In this document: piece after piece, positions 58,253-64,000 of the stretch
Layout of the letters: every line of letters begins with the position of its first letter
Numbering within the stretch: the stretch's first letter is position 1
NCBI RefSeq assembly: GCF_003382365.1
Contig: NZ_QTSU01000004.1
Location: forward strand, 1-64,000
DNA length: 64,000 nucleotides
Direction of reading: 5' to 3'
DNA from: Lysobacter silvisoli
GTDB taxonomy: Bacteria; Pseudomonadota; Gammaproteobacteria; Xanthomonadales; Xanthomonadaceae
Notes under the pieces: model-generated
Databases searched by the model: none
Seen by the model: the letters and a program-made list of their open reading frames with translations, nothing else
Told to the model about the DNA's origin: nothing
Translations under genes and position numbers: made by a program

Positions 58253-58298
58253 CCGCCGGAATCGTCTACGCTGCCCACGCTACCGGGAGGACCCCCCC

Positions 58299-58907
58299 AT
58301 GCCCCACCCGAAGACCAGCAATGCCCGCACCGTCGCCGCCTACGAGAACTGCGCGCGCGCCTACGCTGCCGACGTGCCGCCGCCCACGGGCTGGGCCGCC
58401 GAATCGCTGCAACAGCTCGCCGACGGCCTGCCCGCCGGCAGCCGCGTGCTGGAAATCGGCTCCGGCCCGGGCTGGGACGCCGACTTTCTCGAGCAGCGCG
58501 GCGTGCAGGTGCACCGCACCGACGTGACCGTGACCTTCTGCGATTTGCAGATCGAGCGCGGCAAACAGGCGCAGGTGCTGGACGTGCTGACCGACGACAT
58601 CGCCGGCCGTTACGACGGCATCGCCATGCTCTGCGTGCTGCAGCACTTCGAGCGGCCCGATCTGGACGTGGTGCTGCGCAAGTTCGCCGGCGCGCTGCAT
58701 GCCGGCGGCCTGGCGCTGTTGTCGTACCCGCTGGGCGAGGACGAGTACTGGCAGAAGACCGACTCCGGCGACTACCGCGTGGTGCGCTGGACCGCCGCCG
58801 GCTTGGACCGGCGTCTGGGCGCAGCGGGCTTCACCGTGGTCTGGGACAAGGAACAACAGTTCGACTCCGGCCCCTGGCGCGCGGTGCTCGCGCGGAGCGC
58901 CGCATGA
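58299..58907 (+). CDS. Class I SAM-dependent methyltransferase
   Basis: A 202-residue protein. The SAM site is VLEIGSGPGWDADFLEQRG (about 50-68), then HRTDVT and a YDGIAMLCVLQHF motif-II-like stretch (about 108-120). The N-terminus (AAYENCARAYA) is typical of this type. The substrate is unknown. The stop overlaps the EamA gene by 4 bases (ATGA), so they are co-translated; the pair may handle one small molecule (modify, then export). Confidence 0.88.
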   Translation: MPHPKTSNARTVAAYENCARAYAADVPPPTGWAAESLQQLADGLPAGSRVLEIGSGPGWDADFLEQRGVQVHRTDVTVTFCDLQIERGKQAQVLDVLTDDIAGRYDGIAMLCVLQHFERPDLDVVLRKFAGALHAGGLALLSYPLGEDEYWQKTDSGDYRVVRWTAAGLDRRLGAAGFTVVWDKEQQFDSGPWRAVLARSAA

Positions 58908-59788
58908 GCCGGCGCGGCTGGTGGCTGTTCCTGGCGCTGGGGCTGATCTGGGGCATTCCGTATCTGCTGATCCGCATCGCGGTGGGCGAACTGCCGCCGG
59001 TGTTCGTCGCCTTCGCGCGCACCGGCATTGGCGCCCTGCTGTTGCTGCCGATCGCGATGATGCGCGGCGAGCTGCGCGCGGCGCTGCGGCACTGGCGCCC
59101 CCTGCTGCTGTTCACCCTGGTCGAAATCAGCGTGCCCTGGTGGCTGTTGGGCTACGCAGAGACGCGCATCAACAGCTCCACCGCCGGACTGCTGATCGCG
59201 CTGGTGCCGGTGATCACCGCCGGACTGATGGCTGCCAGCGGGCGCGAGACGCTGGACGGCCGCCGCGCGTTGGGCCTGGCGTTGGGTCTGGGCGGCGTGG
59301 CCGCGCTGGTCGGTCTGCATATCGACCTGTCGCACGGCTGGGCCGTGGCCGCGGCCTTGGCCACGGCGCTGGGTTACGCGCTGGGGCCGATCGTGATCAG
59401 CCGCTCGCTGTCCGCGGTGCCGCCGCTGGGCGTGATCGCCGCATCGCTGGCGCTGGCCACGCTGCTGTATGTGCCGTTCGCGCTTCCGCTGTGGCCGGCG
59501 CAGGTCGGCCTGCAGGCCGGCGCCGCGGTGCTCACCCTGGGTGTGGTCTGCACCGCGGTGGCGTTCCTGCTGTTCTTCGCCTTGATCGCCGAGGTCGGGC
59601 CCACGCGCGCCACGGTGATCACCTACGTCAATCCGGTGGTGGCGCTGCTGCTGGGCGTGACCTTGCTGGACGAGCCGCTGACCGCAGGCATGCTGGTCGG
59701 TTTCGCGCTGGTGCTGCTGGGTTCGTTCCTGGCCACCTCGCGTGGCGGGTCCGCGCACGGCACCGCGCCGGCGCGAGAGCGCGCCTGA
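58904..59788 (+). CDS. EamA/DMT-family transporter
   Basis: A 294-residue inner-membrane protein of ten helices in two repeats (EamA domains about 5-140 and 150-280). Seen: LGLIWGIPYLLIRIAV at the start, and the second-repeat counterpart ATALGYALGPIVISRSL; the end of each repeat (AALVGLHIDL, LGSFLATS) is normal. Family members export amino acids, sugars or drugs; the substrate is unknown. Overlaps the methyltransferase gene by 4 bases. Confidence 0.93.
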   Translation: MSRRGWWLFLALGLIWGIPYLLIRIAVGELPPVFVAFARTGIGALLLLPIAMMRGELRAALRHWRPLLLFTLVEISVPWWLLGYAETRINSSTAGLLIALVPVITAGLMAASGRETLDGRRALGLALGLGGVAALVGLHIDLSHGWAVAAALATALGYALGPIVISRSLSAVPPLGVIAASLALATLLYVPFALPLWPAQVGLQAGAAVLTLGVVCTAVAFLLFFALIAEVGPTRATVITYVNPVVALLLGVTLLDEPLTAGMLVGFALVLLGSFLATSRGGSAHGTAPARERA

Positions 59789-59806
59789 CCCGTCGCCATC
59801 TGACCT

Positions 59807-59830
59807 GTAGGAGCTGCGCAAGCTGCGACC
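59807..59830. repeat. TAGGAGC-type repeat
   Basis: GTAGGAGCTGCGCAAGCTGCGACC: single copy of the family described at 19164. Confidence 0.75.
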
Positions 59831-59887
59831 GAGAATCCGCAACTACGTCGCAGCCCTCACTCCCCTTGCTCCCCTGCTTCCACCTTT

Positions 59888-60382
59888 GCTTGTCTTCCCC
59901 CTTTGACAAAGGGGGATTGAGGGGATTTGCTTTTGCTGTTGTTGTTAGGAGCAACAGCAACAGCTTCCGTCCGCAAGCGGCCGGGTAACTTTCTTTTGAT
60001 AAGCGTCAAAAGAAAGTAACCAAAGAAAAACGCTACGCCAGAGCTCCCGTGCGAGAGCGATGCGTGCGCGGGGATTTTTCGATAGGCCATCCCTGGCCTA
60101 GCGAAAAACGGCGCACATCCTGTGCGCCGCCCTCCGGGTCTTCTATTGGTACTGCGAGTTCGGTGCCCGAGCGGGGAGCAAGAGCATTCGCGCGTTGCGC
60201 TCACCCCCTCACCCTAGCCCTCTCCCGTAAACGGGAGAGGGACTGATCCGACGCCGCTGTTGTTTTAGCCCCTCTCCCGCTTGCGGGGTGAGGGGCAGCG
60301 CTTGCGAGCCACTGGCTCGCGCTGCACCGAACGCCCGACCGCTGTGCGGTCGGGCCGGGGTGCGGGTTGGGGTGAGGGCACG
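59888..60382 (+). repeat. Composite multi-hairpin repeat, copy C
   Basis: Same order as copy A: CCCCCTTTGACAAAGGGGG, GCAACAGCAACAGCTTCCG, the TAACTTTCTTTTGATAAGCG stem (about 59986-60021), TAGGCCATCCCTGGCCTA with T5/A5 arms, CGGCGCACATCCTGTGCGCCG (60109-60129), GGGTCTTCTATTGG, CTCTCCCGTAAACGGGAGAG, and the GC-rich end with CGACCGCTGTGCGGTCG. It fills the gap between the EamA gene and the pentapeptide gene. Confidence 0.9.
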
Positions 60383-60447
60383 CGGAACCGCACTCTCGCG
60401 CCGCAGCGAACGCCCAACCGCCGTCCAGTCAGGCAGCCCCGACCGCA

Positions 60448-61692
60448 TTACCAGCTACACGGCCCCTGCCTGCCATTCGGGCAAGTCGTGGTCGCGTCGG
60501 TCTTGGCGGTATGCCCGTAGCGCAGCCCGCTCACATCCGCGCCGGTCAGATTGGCGCCGCGCAAATCCGTGCCGTACACCAAGGTGTTGATCAGCTTCGC
60601 GTTGACCAGCACCGCACGGCGGTAGTCCGACATCTGGATGTCCGCTCCGCTCAGGTCGGCGCCGGTCATCTGCGCCTCGACGAAGGTGCCCATCAGCCGG
60701 TCCGCGCGCAGGTCGGCGCCCTCCAGCTTGGCACGCGTGTAGTCGCCGACCACGTCGGCGCCCTGCATATTGGCCCGGTTGAGGCTGCCGTCCACCGCGT
60801 TGAAGCGGTGCAGCGAGGCATGGCGCAGATCCGCGCCCTCCAGCGTCACGCGCGGCGCGTTCTTGCCATCCAGCGTGGCCCCGCGCAGGTCGCAGTTCGG
60901 GCATTCGTTGCTGTCGTACAGGATCTGCCGGTTGCGCGCGATGTGCGCCGACACATAGTCCGCGCACGGCCCCTTGTTGCCCGCCGGACAGGTGGTGGCG
61001 GCATCGGACTTGGCGCACAAGCGGAAGCCTTTGCCGGCGCAGGTGGCGCCGGTGAAGTCCGCGTTGAGCAGGTCGGCGCCGCTGAAGTCGATCTGATCCA
61101 TCGGTGCGCGTCGCTGCGCCTGCAGCCCGGTGAACTTCACTCCCGCCGCCTTGGCGCCGACGAAGCTGCCCATCTCCATTCGCACCCCGCTGAAATCGGC
61201 CCCGCGCAGGTCGCTGCGCGCGAAATCCAGGCGAACCAGCGACGACCCGCGCCAATCGGTCTCCAGCAGCTGCGCACCGGCGAACTTGTTGCCGGTCAGC
61301 TGGCTGTCCTTGAAGCGTGCCGCGCTCAGATCGAAGCCGCTGAAGTCCGCATCCAGTTGCGCCCGGCTCAGGTCCACGCCGCGCACCTGCGCGCCGTTCC
61401 AGCGCGCCGAGCGCAGATTCGCACCGCTCAGGTCGGCGCCGTTCAAGTCCACGCCCGTCAGCACCGCCGCCTGCAGGTTGACGCCGCGCAGTTTCGCCCC
61501 GGTCAGGCGCGACCGGCTCAAGTCGTAGCCGCTGAGGTCGTGACCCTCGGCCAGTTCCGCCTGGCTCAGATCGCAAGCCGGACAAGAACGCGGGTGGTTG
61601 AGGCGGTACATCGCCTCCGGGTCCGCCGCCCGCGCCGGCCCGGCCGCGGCCAGCCCCACTGCACAAACAATCCCCCAGACCCATCCCTTCAT
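60448..61692 (-). CDS. Secreted pentapeptide-repeat protein with two-fold Cys pattern
   Basis: A 414-residue protein with a signal peptide (1-22, GPARA-AD). The body is a pentapeptide helix of the A(D/N)LSG kind (GVDLNGADLSGANLRSA, GTDLRGANLTGADVSGL). It has two halves. Each opens with CPxCDL (CPAC 37-40; CPNC 264-267) and closes with CPxGxxGPC (CPAGNKGPC 235-243; CPNGRQGPC 404-412), so it looks duplicated, with Cys pairs capping each half. Periplasmic location fits disulfides. Function unknown; some family members bind DNA gyrase, but those are cytoplasmic. Confidence 0.85.
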   Translation of the reverse strand: MKGWVWGIVCAVGLAAAGPARAADPEAMYRLNHPRSCPACDLSQAELAEGHDLSGYDLSRSRLTGAKLRGVNLQAAVLTGVDLNGADLSGANLRSARWNGAQVRGVDLSRAQLDADFSGFDLSAARFKDSQLTGNKFAGAQLLETDWRGSSLVRLDFARSDLRGADFSGVRMEMGSFVGAKAAGVKFTGLQAQRRAPMDQIDFSGADLLNADFTGATCAGKGFRLCAKSDAATTCPAGNKGPCADYVSAHIARNRQILYDSNECPNCDLRGATLDGKNAPRVTLEGADLRHASLHRFNAVDGSLNRANMQGADVVGDYTRAKLEGADLRADRLMGTFVEAQMTGADLSGADIQMSDYRRAVLVNAKLINTLVYGTDLRGANLTGADVSGLRYGHTAKTDATTTCPNGRQGPCSW

Positions 61693-61792
61693 GGCACGCC
61701 CCCTGTGGCCGAAAGGCGGACAGTAGCCCAGGCAGTGGCCACTGTCGCGACCGTCCGGCCGATCCGCCCCACCGCTCGGGATGGCGTGCTGG

Positions 61793-62317
61793 TCAGGCGT
61801 CCCGAACCTCATCCGGCCGCCGCACGCACCGCAGCGCCCAGGCGGCACGGAACTCGAGCAAAGCCGGTGCCACGCACAAGACCAAGGCCGGCGCGATCGC
61901 CGCGATCCAGGCTGCCGGCCCCAGCGCCGGTGCACGCCGATGCCAGCCACTGAGCGAAGTGTCGGCGTAGACGAACACCGCGATCGCCAAACCAGCGATC
62001 GGCGCCATGTCCAGCACGCTGTGCACATGCTGCTCGATCGGCCGCAGATCCCGCCGCCCGTAGGCGCTGCGCGTGTCCAGGTAACCGACCACCGCATGCG
62101 CCAACACCAGCATGGTCAATACCACCAGCACGCTGCGCGTGAGTACCAGGGCCATGGCCAAGCTGATCCCTACGCCCATCAGGCCCAGCTGCAGCAAATG
62201 CAGAGACGACTCGCGCAAGCCCGAAGTGCGGGGCAGATCGGTGCGCCGATGGCAGATGAAGTCGGCCAGGCCCGCCAGCAGCCAGATCAGATAGCCCGTG
62301 TAAAGTGCGGCGTTCAT
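61793..62317 (-). CDS. Small integral membrane protein
   Basis: A 174-residue protein with about four transmembrane helices (6-20, 42-58, 63-80, 110-125 and perhaps 138-155). It contains FICHRRTDLPRTSGLRESSLHLLQLGLMGVG, a diskette common in xanthomonad hypothetical membrane proteins, and RPIEQHVHSVLDMAPIAGLAIA. I do not recognise a function. The frame is open 52 codons upstream; ATG at 62317 begins the first helix. It is 100 bases upstream of the pentapeptide gene, on the same strand. Confidence 0.7.
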   Translation of the reverse strand: MNAALYTGYLIWLLAGLADFICHRRTDLPRTSGLRESSLHLLQLGLMGVGISLAMALVLTRSVLVVLTMLVLAHAVVGYLDTRSAYGRRDLRPIEQHVHSVLDMAPIAGLAIAVFVYADTSLSGWHRRAPALGPAAWIAAIAPALVLCVAPALLEFRAAWALRCVRRPDEVRDA

Positions 62318-62642
62318 CGTTCCCGCCCGAGTGCGCGCGCACCCATCGGTGCCGGCGGATGCGTGGCGATCCCCTTCTTCCGGAGCTTGGGGCTGGGCAG
62401 CGTACCGGTGCTCACAGGCTCGCCTCCTTTCGGCGGCGCGGTCGGGCCGCACGGTTGCGATACAGGCGCGCATGCACTGGCCGCAGGGCGCGAACGCGGA
62501 TGCGCAGCCGGACCATGGGCGAAGCGGCGTTAGTTCCGCGTCGTCATTCGGGAAAGCCTGCCCTCACATCGGTCCACGGCCTGCCCTTCGCGGCCGAACC
62601 GGCGTGGCGATGAGATGGCTGCGCGCAGGAACATGCCGCGCC
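62318..62642. other. Gap with no supported gene
   Basis: 325 bases between the membrane-protein gene and the small gene at 62643. Frames here are out of line with codon preference. No repeat or promoter placed with confidence. Confidence 0.5.
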
Positions 62643-62867
62643 ATGAAGTACAAAGACGGCACCGACATCGCGCCGGGCGACATTCTCAGCATCGATGGCG
62701 TCTACCGAGGCAAGGTCATCGCATCGATGGACACCGGGCGCTATTTGCCCGGCGAAGAGTCATGGTCCTATCTGCTGCACAGCATCATGGTCGACACCGA
62801 CTTCGCTGGCCTGGTGTATTACACGCACGACGCGTGCGACGAGTTGGAGCTGTTGCGACGTCCCTGA
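62643..62867 (+). CDS. Small hypothetical protein
   Basis: A 74-residue acidic protein beginning MKYKDGTDIAPGDILSIDGVYRGKVIASMDTGRY. The D-G-x-x-x-x-x-G-D-x-x-x-x-D-G-x-x-R-G-K-V segment looks like a small beta-barrel (KOW/SH3-like) and resembles short proteins often placed near toxin or immunity genes; the latter is only a thought, with no toxin gene adjacent. The chosen ATG follows CGCGCCATG without a strong ribosome site. Confidence 0.6.
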   Translation: MKYKDGTDIAPGDILSIDGVYRGKVIASMDTGRYLPGEESWSYLLHSIMVDTDFAGLVYYTHDACDELELLRRP

Positions 62868-62906
62868 GCGATAGGGAAGGTAGTGCAACGCTGCAGCCGC
62901 TAGCGC

Positions 62907-63317
62907 TCAATCGGAGATCCACCCCTGGGCATAGGGCCCGCCGCAGCGCTGGACCACCTCCGGATACGCGCGAGCGACGAACTGCTCGGGCAGTTCGCCG
63001 CCGCCGATATGGATTTTGGCACCGAACCGCACGACGCCGCCGGCATGGGACTCGCGCAGGAACAGGCCGCGTGCGTCTCGGCCGATCGTGGTGCCTGGGG
63101 TCCACAGCATCGTCGTGCGCCGCCGGCCGCCGTCCAGCTTCACGCAGCCACGCTCCACCAGCAGCCGACCGACGTACCCGGCGGTCAGCGCTATGCCAAC
63201 GGTGCCCGGCGGAGGCGGCGCTTCCCTCGGCAGGTAAGGCAAGGGCGTCTGGTGCTCGGCGGTACCGGCACATGCGGCCAACAGCAGGCCTATCGATACC
63301 ATAACGGCCGGTTTCAT
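62907..63317 (-). CDS. Lipoprotein of unknown function
   Basis: A 136-residue lipoprotein with lipobox LLAAC (Cys16). Body: LPREAPPPPGTVGIALTAGYVGRLLVERGCVKLDG, then LWTPGTTIGRDARGLFLRESHAGGVVRFGAKIHIGGGELPE and ARAYPEVVQRCGGPYAQGW. The two later Cys may pair. No family recognised. GGAGACTCC precedes the ATG. It converges on the small gene at 62643. Confidence 0.75.
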   Translation of the reverse strand: MKPAVMVSIGLLLAACAGTAEHQTPLPYLPREAPPPPGTVGIALTAGYVGRLLVERGCVKLDGGRRRTTMLWTPGTTIGRDARGLFLRESHAGGVVRFGAKIHIGGGELPEQFVARAYPEVVQRCGGPYAQGWISD

Positions 63318-63507
63318 CCCGGAGTCTCCTGCCTCTGTCCATGAGGAGCGGCTACCACGCGGGGAGCCACGGCGCTCTCGGATTGTTGGACGCGGACTCA
63401 CCGCTCGGCAAGGGCCGGGGGGCCGATTCCTACGGGCATGCGCCGAATCGTTAGCGCGCTTGACCTATGCTTGCTCTAACGAATGTCTGCCCCCTACCGG
63501 ATGCGCC

Positions 63508-64000
63508 ATGCGAGCCCTTTTGCTACCGCTGTTGCTGATGCCCCTGCAGGCCGCTGCCGCCGAGTCCACACCGCAAGCCGCGGTCGCCGCCCTATGGCGC
63601 GCGTCTTCCAACGCTCCCGGCGGCAGTGCCGACAGCGCCACGTTGCGGCGTCTGTTCCATCCGGAAGCCGTGGTCTTCGGCGGCCGCTACAAAGATGGGC
63701 AGCCCGCGTTGAAGCGCAGCTCCGGCGAAGCCTTCCTTAAGAATTTCGAGCAGCCCAGCGACAAGGGTTTCTACGAGTGCGAAGTGGTGCGCACCGTGCA
63801 CACCTACGACCGCTTCGCGACGGCCTACAGCGTGGTGGAGTCGCGCGCCGATCCGACCGCGGCCAAGCCGGACTTCGTCGGCGTCAACAGCGTGCAGCTG
63901 TACCGCGAGGGCGATCAGTGGCGTGTGCTGTCGCTGTACTACCATGTCGAGAAGCCGGGCCTGGCCATCGACCTGGGTGGCGGGCAGCCGGGGAAATGCC
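63508..64000 (+). CDS. Secreted SnoaL/NTF2-like protein, cut by the window end
   Basis: At least 164 residues; no stop before base 64000. Signal peptide MRALLLPLLLMPLQAAAA (1-18). The mature part has the alpha+beta barrel pattern of SnoaL-like (NTF2-fold) proteins: LRRLFHPEAVVFGGRY (about 48-63), F-x-K-N-F, RFATAYSVVESRAD and VNSVQLYREGDQWRVLSLYYHVEKPG. Those domains usually bind small molecules; no specific role can be given. Upstream 190 bases are non-coding. Confidence 0.75.
   Translation, partial: MRALLLPLLLMPLQAAAAESTPQAAVAALWRASSNAPGGSADSATLRRLFHPEAVVFGGRYKDGQPALKRSSGEAFLKNFEQPSDKGFYECEVVRTVHTYDRFATAYSVVESRADPTAAKPDFVGVNSVQLYREGDQWRVLSLYYHVEKPGLAIDLGGGQPGKC

Overview
The window is high-GC, gene-dense chromosomal DNA from a gammaproteobacterium of the Xanthomonadaceae, most likely a Lysobacter species. 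The best pointers are a secreted M23 peptidase that reads like the Lysobacter beta-lytic endopeptidase (40728-41879), a large TonB-dependent receptor, a PPi-type phosphofructokinase, and many of the hairpin repeats typical of xanthomonad intergenic DNA. Nearly all genes have housekeeping-like composition. I see no phage, transposase, CRISPR array or tRNA.

Layout. 1-360: control region of a ribosomal RNA operon that would be read leftwards out of the window (UP-like A-tract, TTGACG/TATAGT promoter, boxA), inferred from motifs. 360-6751: DUF192 lipoprotein, rubredoxin, thiE-hemL, then on the minus strand HIT protein and argD, and a DUF350/YgiB-like/glutathionylspermidine synthase-like operon. 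6902-18307: M20-like secreted protein, SDR, small kinase, DedA-PAP2-LssY membrane protein, LON-domain protein, XRE regulator, mpl, adk and PPi-PFK. 18310-26922: AraC regulator, VOC protein, secreted proteins, a proton pyrophosphatase with a C-terminal OmpA-like domain, secreted adenosine deaminase-like protein and soluble pyrophosphatase. 27593-36253: Asp/Asn hydroxylase-like protein, TonB receptor, AraC regulator, a CadC-like membrane regulator with a PD40 propeller, and an ion channel. 36445-38949: YajG-like lipoprotein and thiC with a TPP riboswitch. 39228-42996: two paralogous lipoproteins bracketing the beta-lytic endopeptidase homologue. 43081-48128: thrL leader and thrA-thrB-thrC. 48685-55556: ECF sigma factor, a Ser/Thr kinase, a tandem pseudokinase, and a lone copy of the kinases' N-terminal domain. 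55807-64000: tectonin-like propeller, AraC/GyrI regulator, methyltransferase-EamA pair, pentapeptide protein, small membrane and lipoproteins, and a SnoaL-like protein cut by the window end.

Themes. Three pyrophosphate enzymes lie within 10 kb: PPi-PFK, membrane PPase and soluble PPase. Glycolytic flux, proton pumping and PPi removal could be linked here. The thr operon has a threonine-rich leader for attenuation, and thiC is under a TPP riboswitch. The sigma factor-kinase-pseudokinase block looks like a dedicated signalling unit.

The least expected items are the PPase-OmpA fusion, the pseudokinase that has lost HRD and the APE segment, two enzymes with altered catalytic motifs (M20-like and PAP2-like), an uncharacterised HDHRHADGSED lipoprotein family, and a composite multi-hairpin repeat of about 480 bp present three times. 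All functional statements rest on reading motifs by eye; no database search was run.
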